Part shown: positions 26,233 to 34,173 of the stretch, in pieces
How the letters are laid out: each line of letters starts with the position of its first letter
Numbering within the stretch: the stretch's first letter is position 1
Assembly (NCBI GenBank): GCA_039029315.1
Contig: JBCCGK010000004.1
Location: forward strand, 124,001-188,000
Length of the DNA stretch: 64,000 nucleotides
Reading direction: 5' to 3'
Origin: JBCCCJ01 sp039029315
Lineage (GTDB): Bacteria; Bacteroidota; Bacteroidia; J057
Notes under the pieces: model-generated
Databases searched by the model: none
Told to the model about the DNA's origin: nothing
The model's input: the letters and a program-made list of their open reading frames with translations, nothing else
Program-made: the position numbers and the translations under genes

Positions 26233-29200
26233 ATGAGAAAATTATTACTCTTTTTCTGGTGCATGATGCTGTTTGCTTTCAGCAGTAATGCTCAGACACA
26301 CCTTTCTGAAGACTTCTCGACGGCGACAATGACGACCCCTCCTACGGGTTGGACACAAAATGTGATCGCTGGTGATCCATTGGTTGACCTTTGGCAGTTT
26401 GACAATCCCGTTGGTCGGACATTGAACGCGCCAATCTCAGATCCAGCGGCCATCTTTGACAGTGACGGACTATCCAACAATTCTCAAGCTGAAGATGTTG
26501 CCCTGGAATCTCCTGCATTTGATGCCAGTGCGGTATCTCAGGTATTACTATCCTTTGATCATTATTTTCAGAATGGATTTGGCGGAGGATTCAATGTAGA
26601 AATATTTGACGGAAATTCATGGATCACAGTATTGAGCGATAGTGGAGCGAGTACCCCTAATCCTCAATCTGTGAATCTGGACATCTCTGCACAAGCGGCA
26701 GGTGTGAGCAATGCACAAATTCGATTTCGCTGGACGGGGAATTATTCCTGGTACTGGATTGTAGACAATATCACGGTCTTCACTCCATTTGCCAATGACC
26801 TTGGGATCGTATCCATTGACTCCCCAACGGATCCAGATCCAACCAATTGTAATGGATTAAGCAATGCTGAACAAATCACGATCAGCATCAAAAACTTTGG
26901 TTCAGTAACCCAATCCTCCTTTAATCTCAGCTGGAGTGTATTGGGACCTGGCTCTCCAGTAACTGCCCTCGAACCTGTATTTGGGGTATCTATTCCTCCT
27001 GATTCGACTGTTTCGTATTCTTTCACAGGAATAGCAGCGACAGCCGATATGTCTACTTTTGGGATGTACACAGTCATTGGCCGAGTATCTCTCACAGGAG
27101 ATCAGGATAGCACGAATGATACCACTTTCGTAATGATTGACAATCCTGCGCCGCTTATCGCTCCATTTACAGAGGATTTTGAGACGGGTACTGCCGGATC
27201 TGGTGGAACAGGTACTGCTGGTCCCGGCGTCTTGCCTATGGGCTGGTCCAGGACCAATCAATCGAACTATCAGTGGCAGGTGAATGATGGAACAACAAGC
27301 TCTACCAACACAGGACCGACTGTTGACCATACGTTTGGAACGAGTACTGGAATCTATATGTATACCGAAGCTTCTACTGGATCTGCAGGTGACACGGCTG
27401 AGCTGATTGGCCCCTGTCTTGATATCAGTGCCGTAGCAAGTCCCTTCCTTTCTTTCTGGTATCACATGTTTGGAGATGATATGGGAACGCTGGAAGTCAT
27501 TGTCTCTTCTGGTGGGGTGGAAACAGTGGTGCAAACCATCTCTGGTGAGCAACAAACCTCAAACGCAGAAGACTGGCGCCAATCATTGGTAGACCTTAGT
27601 TCATTTAGTGGTACGATTCAGATCATTATGCGCGGGATCAGTGCTGGTATATTTGATGGTGATATCGCCATTGATGACCTGGAAGTAGTTGATCTCCCTG
27701 CCAATGACATTGGGATCACAGCCATAACTGCTCCAATAGATGGAATGGGATGTGATGGTCTTTCTGCATCGGAGAATGTAACCGTTACGATACAGAACTT
27801 TGGTGCTGCCCCACAAACTGGCTTCCCACTTGGCTATCTTGTAGGGACTGTTGGACTCCCAACCATAGAGGTTTATGGAGGTGCTCCGATTCCTGCTGGC
27901 GGCTCTGTTACTTATACATTCACTGCTACTGCTGACTTGTCAACGCCCGGTCTCTATCAGATCGGAGCTGCTACCGGACTTCTTTCAGATGCAGACAACA
28001 GCAATGATACAACCGTCATTGTCGTCAATAACCCAATTCCACTTCCGGCTCCAATCGTAGAAGATTTTGAGACGGGCACTCCTGGCTCTGGCGGAACTGG
28101 CACTGCTGGTCCTGGTATATTGCCTATGGGTTGGAGCAGAACAAGTCAGTCAGCCTACCAATGGCAGGTGAATGACGGAACAACGAGTTCTACGAGTACA
28201 GGTCCAAATGTAGATCACACGCTTGGAACCAGTTCCGGGATCTATATGTATACAGAATCTTCCAGTGGCTCTGCTGGCGACACAGCTGAACTGATGAGTG
28301 CATGTATTGATATCAGTAATGTTGCGAATCCATATATCTCCTACTGGTATCATATGTACGGTGCTGAAATCGGAACCCTGGAAATCATTGTTTATTCCAA
28401 TGGAGTCGAAACAGTAGTAGAAACAATTACTGGAGAACAGCAAACCTCAAATGGGGAAGACTGGCGACAGTCATTGGTAGACATTGGTGCATTCAGTGGT
28501 GGTTCCATTCAGCTTGTACTACGCGCAATCGGAGCTGGTACTTTTAATGGAGATATCGCCATTGATGATATCGGAATTGTGGATATCCCTCCCTTTGACA
28601 TGGCAGTAACGGACATCCTTGCTCCTGAATTTGGGTGTTTTGATACCACATTGGAAGAGATCCTGGTAGAAATAACGAATACAGGGACAGACACTATAGA
28701 TTTGTTCAATGATACACTGACAATCATTCTTACTGCATCAGGTGCAAATATGGGTGCTGACACCCTTATTCTTGGAGGATCTGGATTGGAGCTTCCACCT
28801 GGCGAATCTTACGATCCACTTTTCCCCTTCATGGTTGATCTGTCTAATCCTGGCATTACAACCTTGACTGTCAGCATTGATTACACATCTGATGGCGATT
28901 CTTCCAATGATACGCTTCATACAGATGTCATTACGCAACCAACGATTAGTTCCTATCCATACTTTGAAGACTTCGAAAGTGGTCCTGGTGGATGGGTTGC
29001 AGGAGGAGAAAATTCTACATGGGCATTTGGTACCCCAGCCAAAACAGTCATCATGGGAGCTGCTTCCGGTTCCAATGCCTGGGTAACTGGTGGATTGGGT
29101 ACAACTACCTATGATAACAATGAAGCATCTTCTGTTCAGGGACCATGTTTTGACATGTCCAATGCCCCTGCAGGAGCGTGGGTGGCCATGAAAATCTGGT

Positions 29201-30726
29201 TTGAAAGTGAAAACGGCTTTGATGGAGCGGCACTGCAATCCTCCATAGACTCAGGTGCCACCTGGCAACTGGTAGGTGCTTTTGGTGCTCCAAACAACTG
29301 GTACAATGACGATGCGATTTCCGGAAATCCTGGTGGACAAGGACAAGGATGGACAGGTAGAAATGGTGTGGGCTCAAACGGTTGGGTTCAAGCTTCCCAT
29401 CCTTTGGATTCTTCTTTGACTGGGGCGGCGGATGTTCGCTTCAGAGTTGCCTTTGGATCAGATATATCTGTAACAGATGATGGATTTGCATTCGATGATT
29501 TTGCCATCGGTGTGCCGCCTACAGTCGCATTGGGTGCGGATACAGCTTCCTATTGTATAGGAGAACAACTGGATGCTGGCAGCGGATTTGATGCCTATCT
29601 ATGGTCTACGGGAGATTCGACTCAAGCGGTCAGCATCGTGAATATGACAGGCATGAACATCATGGACAGTACCATTTCTGTTACTGTTGTGGACAGCCTG
29701 GGTCTTTCCGGTTCTGATACGGTTGTTGTGAATATCTTTGGTGCAACGCCTCCAGCCATTACTGCTACTCTTCTTACCAATGTTCTCTGTTCTGGTGATT
29801 CCACTGGTGCTATCGACCTGACAGTAACGGGTGATGCAACACCATTTACATTTACCTGGGACAATGGCGCGACAGAGGAAGATCTGATGAATGTGCCTGC
29901 CGGTTCTTACTCCGTTACGGTTGCTGATACCAACGGATGTTCTGTTGCTTCTTCTTCCTTCTCCATCTCTCAGCCTGAGCCGCTGAATCTCACAGATGCG
30001 ACTGCAATGGATGTGGATTGCCCAGATGATTCTACCGGTTCTATCATGATCACCGTTACAGGTGGAACAGCTCCTTATAGCTACGCATGGAGCAATGGAG
30101 ATACTACCCAGAACCTTGCAGGCATTCCTGTTGGCGCTTATGTCGGAACCGTAACAGATTCCAATATGTGTGTCCTGGTCTCTGACACTGTCAATATAGC
30201 CAGTACTGGTATGTTCCCAGCCGATGTTGCGATTGCAGATACCCTGGCTGGTGGTGGAACAGTAGACTTCTCTGGTTCTTCGACTGGTGGAGATACCTAT
30301 GTATGGGACTTCGGAGACGGATCTGATCCAGATTCCACTCAAAATCCTTCTCACACCTATGCCAGTAATGATACCTTTACTGTTACCCTGACTGTTACCA
30401 ACAGTTGTGGAAGCATGACTGCAAGCAAGACTGTTATCCTGACTTCTGTCGGCATTGCAGACTATCTTCTCAGCCAGCATGTGAACGTCTATCCGAACCC
30501 CAACCAGGGATTCTTTGAGATTCGTTTCTCAGACATCCAGCTGCAAGAAGTTGCTGTCGTTGTTTCTACTGTAGAGGGCAAGCGTATCTACGCTCGATCT
30601 CTGGGAGATATTGGTGGTGCATTCACTCATCAAGTAACACTTCCTGCCAATACAGCACAAGGGATGTATATTCTTCAGGTGAATACGGTTGATGCCGTCA
30701 TGCACAAGCGTCTCATCGTGGAATAA
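26233..30726 (+). CDS. Giant T9SS-secreted modular protein (jelly rolls, SprB, PKD)
   Basis: A 1497-residue secreted protein; ATG at 26233 gives signal peptide MRKLLLFFWCMMLFAFSSNA. In order: a choice-of-anchor/MAM-like jelly roll (about 20-190), a CARDB-like domain, a jelly roll starting EDFETGTAGSGG, another CARDB-like domain, a second nearly identical jelly roll starting EDFETGTPGSGG, a third CARDB-like domain, a further jelly roll (YFEDFESGPGGWVAG), two SprB repeats (CSGDSTGAIDLTVTG; CPDDSTGSIMITVTG), a PKD domain (YVWDFGDGSDPDSTQNPSHT) and a type A T9SS sorting domain (VNVYPNPNQGFFEIRF). The modules indicate an adhesin or matrix protein on the cell surface; no catalytic residues are evident. 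It is monocistronic, ending at a strong terminator. Confidence 0.88.
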   Translation: MRKLLLFFWCMMLFAFSSNAQTHLSEDFSTATMTTPPTGWTQNVIAGDPLVDLWQFDNPVGRTLNAPISDPAAIFDSDGLSNNSQAEDVALESPAFDASAVSQVLLSFDHYFQNGFGGGFNVEIFDGNSWITVLSDSGASTPNPQSVNLDISAQAAGVSNAQIRFRWTGNYSWYWIVDNITVFTPFANDLGIVSIDSPTDPDPTNCNGLSNAEQITISIKNFGSVTQSSFNLSWSVLGPGSPVTALEPVFGVSIPPDSTVSYSFTGIAATADMSTFGMYTVIGRVSLTGDQDSTNDTTFVMIDNPAPLIAPFTEDFETGTAGSGGTGTAGPGVLPMGWSRTNQSNYQWQVNDGTTSSTNTGPTVDHTFGTSTGIYMYTEASTGSAGDTAELIGPCLDISAVASPFLSFWYHMFGDDMGTLEVIVSSGGVETVVQTISGEQQTSNAEDWRQSLVDLSSFSGTIQIIMRGISAGIFDGDIAIDDLEVVDLPANDIGITAITAPIDGMGCDGLSASENVTVTIQNFGAAPQTGFPLGYLVGTVGLPTIEVYGGAPIPAGGSVTYTFTATADLSTPGLYQIGAATGLLSDADNSNDTTVIVVNNPIPLPAPIVEDFETGTPGSGGTGTAGPGILPMGWSRTSQSAYQWQVNDGTTSSTSTGPNVDHTLGTSSGIYMYTESSSGSAGDTAELMSACIDISNVANPYISYWYHMYGAEIGTLEIIVYSNGVETVVETITGEQQTSNGEDWRQSLVDIGAFSGGSIQLVLRAIGAGTFNGDIAIDDIGIVDIPPFDMAVTDILAPEFGCFDTTLEEILVEITNTGTDTIDLFNDTLTIILTASGANMGADTLILGGSGLELPPGESYDPLFPFMVDLSNPGITTLTVSIDYTSDGDSSNDTLHTDVITQPTISSYPYFEDFESGPGGWVAGGENSTWAFGTPAKTVIMGAASGSNAWVTGGLGTTTYDNNEASSVQGPCFDMSNAPAGAWVAMKIWFESENGFDGAALQSSIDSGATWQLVGAFGAPNNWYNDDAISGNPGGQGQGWTGRNGVGSNGWVQASHPLDSSLTGAADVRFRVAFGSDISVTDDGFAFDDFAIGVPPTVALGADTASYCIGEQLDAGSGFDAYLWSTGDSTQAVSIVNMTGMNIMDSTISVTVVDSLGLSGSDTVVVNIFGATPPAITATLLTNVLCSGDSTGAIDLTVTGDATPFTFTWDNGATEEDLMNVPAGSYSVTVADTNGCSVASSSFSISQPEPLNLTDATAMDVDCPDDSTGSIMITVTGGTAPYSYAWSNGDTTQNLAGIPVGAYVGTVTDSNMCVLVSDTVNIASTGMFPADVAIADTLAGGGTVDFSGSSTGGDTYVWDFGDGSDPDSTQNPSHTYASNDTFTVTLTVTNSCGSMTASKTVILTSVGIADYLLSQHVNVYPNPNQGFFEIRFSDIQLQEVAVVVSTVEGKRIYARSLGDIGGAFTHQVTLPANTAQGMYILQVNTVDAVMHKRLIVE
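27175..27693 (+). repeat. Internal jelly-roll module duplication, unit 1
   Basis: About 519 bp encoding residues from EDFETGTAGSGG to IAIDDLEVVD. It is repeated about 888 bp later with high nucleotide identity, including runs such as GATTTTGAGACGGG and CAGGTGAATGA. Confidence 0.8.
28063..28584 (+). repeat. Internal jelly-roll module duplication, unit 2
   Basis: About 522 bp encoding EDFETGTPGSGG to IAIDDIGIVD; one codon longer than unit 1 (SGGSIQ against SGTIQ). Most differences between the units are silent or conservative. Confidence 0.8.
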
Positions 30727-30778
30727 GGACAATATGATCAGGATGCGTTGAGCACATTTGACTGCTTAATGCGCTACA

Positions 30779-30816
30779 ACATCGGTGCAGAGATTGCTCT
30801 GCACCGATGTTTTTTT
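30779..30816 (+). terminator. Strong intrinsic terminator
   Basis: ACATCGGTGCAGAG (30779-30792) pairs perfectly over 14 bp with CTCTGCACCGATGT (30797-30810) around a 4-base loop, followed by seven T. It ends the giant secreted protein transcript. Confidence 0.93.
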
Positions 30817-31295
30817 CTGCCCTAGACCGACACATCTGGCACCACCACCAACTGGATTCTATTTTGTATTCAAAAAGTATACGATCTGTGAGGAAAAGGC
30901 GAGAAAACATAGAGCAGTTCCATTGACAGATACTCCCTCATAGAGTTGTTGCCCCATCCACGACTCGAAGATGATCCTGTCAACGGACAAGTGGGTACTA
31001 TTGGTAACGGCGAATAAATTTGGTTCTTTAACAATGTTAGTGGGGCCTATAATAACTCCTTTCTTGCTCCCTTTTGACCTCTTCCCCACAAGTCCCGTTT
31101 CTCCCTCAGGAGAAACAACCCGCCATCCAAGAATGCTGCTTCCACAACTTTTGTCAAAGAACCATAAATTCATTGATGAAGGAGGGGCGAATGAATTCGC
31201 CCGTACACCTAAAGAATGCCCTTCTACGAAACATATCAAGGAGCAATTCTTCTCACTCCTGATTGCAGGAGGTCATCTGTATCCACATCCTGCAC
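30817..31295. other. Region without a recognisable gene
   Basis: About 480 bp between two terminators. A minus-strand ORF (30859-31239, 126 codons) and overlapping plus-strand ORFs are open, but none has a signal, motif or family resemblance. A decayed gene cannot be excluded. Confidence 0.4.
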
Positions 31296-31320
31296 AAAAA
31301 AAGACCTCGCTTAAGCGAGG
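31296..31320 (-). terminator. Intrinsic terminator of the beta-barrel gene
   Basis: CCTCGCTTAAGCGAGG is a perfect palindrome at 31305-31320. On the minus strand it is followed by TCTTTTTTT, so it terminates the gene ending at 31386. Confidence 0.88.
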
Positions 31321-31385
31321 CCCATGTATTGGTATAGGTTGTAGTCGTAGGGAAGGGAAAATTCTGCGTACTTGTTGATTGTTGT

Positions 31386-32258
31386 TTAGAATACTTTTTT
31401 CAACCAGGGAGAGGCATCACCGAGCACCCACTTGGCAGTCAAGCCGATAGACTGAAGACGTGCACCAGCCATTTCACGACCAAAATGGTAGCGATATCCA
31501 TAGCCAAGGCGACCTTCTACTCCTAGCTCAAATTTGCGCAAGAAGAGAAAACTCACACCAGCATGTGCAAAGATTCTTTGAGAAACCCCATCATTGATTT
31601 TGTGATCCTGATGGTATTCAAAAATGCTCTCTACATCTTCTGCTCGAAAGGTGCTGGAGTTAGGCGCAACAATCTGGCCAGTCTCCAGGAGGCTGTAGTC
31701 CAGGACAGTTCTGTAGTCAGAGGTATTGACTTCCAGATAGTTCCCGAAGGTGTAGCCAACATTGGTTCCAACGCCTCCAAAGAATCGAAGCGAATTCAGA
31801 ACAGTCTTGGATTTCACAATGGAAGCTTCTGCGTTGATTTCATGACCCCAATTGTCAAAGCTGAGGTATTCAGCTCCTCCAAGTTTCTGATCTGTGTTGT
31901 AATAAGTAACCCCGTCATTTCGAAAAAAGATTCCATTCAGGGCCAGATTCACTTCTGTGTTGGCCAATTTGTTGGGGATCAAACTCAAGCCAAGTCGGAC
32001 ATGTGGATTTTCACAAATCCCGGCATATTTGCTTGATTCGTTGTAGTTGATTCCTGCATACTTTGCCTGAGTCTCGGCGTCAAGCAAAGAAGTAAAATAG
32101 GAATGGCTCACGGTATTGAGCATATCCTGATCAACACCAAGGGTGATCCCAACACGTTTCACGGTCCATTTAGACTCAGGACCAAAAAGTTTTTGTGCAA
32201 AAACAGAAGTACCCATGAACATAAAGATAGTCAGGGTTAGACAGAACTGTTTAATCAT
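31386..32258 (-). CDS. Putative outer-membrane beta-barrel protein, copy 1
   Basis: A 290-residue exported protein. The ATG at 32258 gives signal peptide MIKQFCLTLTIFMFMGTSVFA; the open frame upstream adds no sensible sequence. The mature chain is made of alternating amphipathic strands (WTVKRVGITLGVDQDM, VRLGLSLIPNKL, TEVNLALNGIFF, LRFFGGVGTNVGYTFG, RIFAHAGVSFLFLRKFELGV, EGRLGYGYRYHFG) and ends LTAKWVLGDASPWLKKVF, consistent with a small outer-membrane beta-barrel. It shares its strand order and several strands with the next gene upstream, so the two are probably paralogues. No enzymatic motif is seen; function unknown. Confidence 0.65.
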   Translation of the reverse strand: MIKQFCLTLTIFMFMGTSVFAQKLFGPESKWTVKRVGITLGVDQDMLNTVSHSYFTSLLDAETQAKYAGINYNESSKYAGICENPHVRLGLSLIPNKLANTEVNLALNGIFFRNDGVTYYNTDQKLGGAEYLSFDNWGHEINAEASIVKSKTVLNSLRFFGGVGTNVGYTFGNYLEVNTSDYRTVLDYSLLETGQIVAPNSSTFRAEDVESIFEYHQDHKINDGVSQRIFAHAGVSFLFLRKFELGVEGRLGYGYRYHFGREMAGARLQSIGLTAKWVLGDASPWLKKVF

Positions 32259-32434
32259 GATAGATAGGTTGAATGAATGATAGAAATAGATGCCGAGAAA
32301 GTAGTGATGATATCTCAAGTTAGTCAGAACTTTTCAGACTAGAAAAGGTAAATATTTTGGGATGCAGCGTTTTGTGGCTCATTTGGCACTAGCTAATAAT
32401 AGGCCCAACAAACAATACCGATCGCGCCTCCAGC

Positions 32435-33280
32435 CTAGAGTTCACGCTTGTTGTCAAAGGTCCAGGCAACTGTAGCAAAACCAGAGAAAGCACCTCTGCG
32501 GGCCATTCGCGGGAAAATTGATCGGCCCATATGAGGCCCCACCCTTCCGTCAACTCCTATCTCCAATCCTGACCATACATTGACTCGCAATCCCGTGCGA
32601 ACAAATACTTGTTGTTGGACAGAAGAAGATGAACTTCGGCTAACAATACTTGTTTCATGAAGCGTGACCGGATCAGAAGACAACTCTCTTCTGGAGAATC
32701 CGTCCGTCCATTCCAGACTTGTCATGGTTCCGAGTCCTCCATAGGCTTCGAAGCGATTCCAAAAGGACAGGATTCGCAAGACCGAAACATCAAGTCCGAT
32801 CGCCCGTGTAGGTTGTGCGTACCCTACATCCCCACAATCCACCGGTTGGTATGATCGATAGGACAAATCATTGTATCCATGATAATTATTATATCCCACA
32901 GGTGCTGGTCTCAGGAACCGTTGCGATTGTGCCATCAATCCAAGATTTACTTCCCATTTGGAGAATTTTTCTACACTCAGAGAGGTCGCTAATCGCAAGG
33001 AAGTCGCTGAAGTTTTCCCGGAAATGAAGTTGGTTGGATAGGCATAGCTACTTGTGCCCGGATACTGCGTTTGAGCATAAATATGATAGCCGTCTGTTCC
33101 ACAGTATCTATCATAAATTCCTCCCAAAGGAGCAGGTTCTATTTGCCCCATCTGGAATGTATGGTTCCAATTGGATCCCACAGAGGCACTGATTCGCTTT
33201 ACAGATACTTTTCCAAGTTGAGCTTGCAAGAAAAACGGCAAGAGGCATAGACTTGCCAGAATGATGGCCTTTCTTTTCAT
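32435..33280 (-). CDS. Putative outer-membrane beta-barrel protein, copy 2
   Basis: A 281-residue exported protein with signal peptide MKRKAIILASLCLLPFFLQA (start 33280). Like its neighbour it begins with KVSVKRISASVGSNWNHTF, has strands ATSLSVEKFSKWEVNLGLMA, FWNRFEAYGGLGTM and VFVRTGLRVNVWSGLEIGV, and ends with ATVAWTFDNKREL. The central part is tyrosine-rich (NNYHGYNDLSYRSYQ) and probably forms loops. There are 176 bp between the two barrel genes and a Crp-type regulator gene ends 115 bp upstream of this start, all on the same strand. Function unknown. Confidence 0.65.
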   Translation of the reverse strand: MKRKAIILASLCLLPFFLQAQLGKVSVKRISASVGSNWNHTFQMGQIEPAPLGGIYDRYCGTDGYHIYAQTQYPGTSSYAYPTNFISGKTSATSLRLATSLSVEKFSKWEVNLGLMAQSQRFLRPAPVGYNNYHGYNDLSYRSYQPVDCGDVGYAQPTRAIGLDVSVLRILSFWNRFEAYGGLGTMTSLEWTDGFSRRELSSDPVTLHETSIVSRSSSSSVQQQVFVRTGLRVNVWSGLEIGVDGRVGPHMGRSIFPRMARRGAFSGFATVAWTFDNKREL

Positions 33281-33395
33281 GGTAGTAGGTTTGATTGTTA
33301 AACAGAGGTATACTCTTTTGACGAATACAAGCTCCCAAACGCTGGAACTTATTTTATCTCGGGCGACTAAGTCTCTATTTGTCAACCAATAAAGG

Positions 33396-33959
33396 CTATA
33401 TTTTTCTTCTTACCCGGCTAAGGGTCTCTGGTTTCATCCCAAGCAAAGAGGCAATATAATGTAAGGGGACGCGCTGCAATATTTGAGGATATTCTCGCAT
33501 TAGCAAACGATATCGTTCCTCAGCAGTAAATGACAATAAGGCCAGCACACGCTGCTCTAATAAGATCTGACTTTGCTCCATGATTTTCCGTCCCAATCGC
33601 TCAAGTTTGGGCAGGAGCAGATAGAGTTGCTCCAGGTCCTGATGGCCGATTGTCCATAGGCGGGTAGGCTCAATTGCATGAATGGTTTCGCGGCTGGGCT
33701 TTTGTTGGACAAAACTTGCCAGTGCTGTCACAAATACGCCTTCACACAGAATGAATCGAGTGATTTCCTGATTGTTGAGGCAATAGTAGGAGCGTACTAC
33801 TCCTTGCTCTATGAAGCCCATCCAATTGCAGACTTCTCCTTGTTGACAAAAAAAGTCTCCCCTCTTCAAGCGTATTAATCGAAATCGTCTGGACAGCTGA
33901 TCCCATTCTTCTTCTGAAAAGACCACAAATTGTTCGATATATTTCTGCAAAGCTTCCAT
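33396..33959 (-). CDS. Crp/Fnr-family transcription regulator
   Basis: A 187-residue regulator. Residues 1-115 resemble the cyclic-nucleotide-binding beta barrel (RLKRGDFFCQQGEVCNWMGF, then IEQGVVRSYYCLNNQEITRF), followed by a long dimerisation helix (LEQLYLLLPKLERLGRKIME) and a short helical C-terminus ending LHYIASLLGMKPETLSRVRR, the DNA-reading helix-turn-helix. The ligand is unknown; the barrel is of the degenerate kind common in Bacteroidota. The start was set at 33959 (MEALQKYIEQFVVF) because the frame further upstream runs through the inserted MITE. Its targets may include the two barrel genes immediately downstream. Confidence 0.8.
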   Translation of the reverse strand: MEALQKYIEQFVVFSEEEWDQLSRRFRLIRLKRGDFFCQQGEVCNWMGFIEQGVVRSYYCLNNQEITRFILCEGVFVTALASFVQQKPSRETIHAIEPTRLWTIGHQDLEQLYLLLPKLERLGRKIMEQSQILLEQRVLALLSFTAEERYRLLMREYPQILQRVPLHYIASLLGMKPETLSRVRRKI

Positions 33960-33995
33960 ATAGGAAGATACGAGCAGAGTGGCCTTTCCGTCTAA

Positions 33996-34156
33996 GAGAC
34001 TGTTTTGAAATCTGTCACTTATTTTTTGTATGCGTCTTTTTTCCTCATCCAGCGGCTTTTTTTGTTCCCATAGCACCACTATGAGAACAAAAAAGAGCCT
34101 TGTCTGAGAAAAAAATACACCATAAAAATTCTCAGTACACATTCCCAAACAGTCTC
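33996..34156. mobile_element. 161-bp fold-back MITE, copy 4
   Basis: Flanked by a perfect TAA direct repeat (33993-33995 and 34157-34159), with the family ends GAGACTG and CAGTCTC. It groups with copy 2 by GTTCCCATAG, CTTGTCTGAG and TTCCCAAACAG. It lies 36 bp upstream of the Crp-type regulator start and 17 bp after the stop of the gene before it. The regulator's reading frame stays open through the whole element. Confidence 0.92.
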
Positions 34157-34173
34157 TAATGATGGAGAAACAA

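Noticed and set aside
26902..30480. Long minus-strand ORFs (217 and 293 codons) inside the giant secreted protein gene
   Set aside because: They are antisense shadows of a repetitive, low-stop-codon gene. They have Ser/Arg/Ile/Cys-rich composition and no signal or motif, while the plus-strand frame has clear domains throughout.
30859..31239. 126-codon minus-strand ORF between two terminators
   Set aside because: No family resemblance, start context or promoter, and overlapping plus-strand ORFs are equally open. Kept only as an uncertain region.
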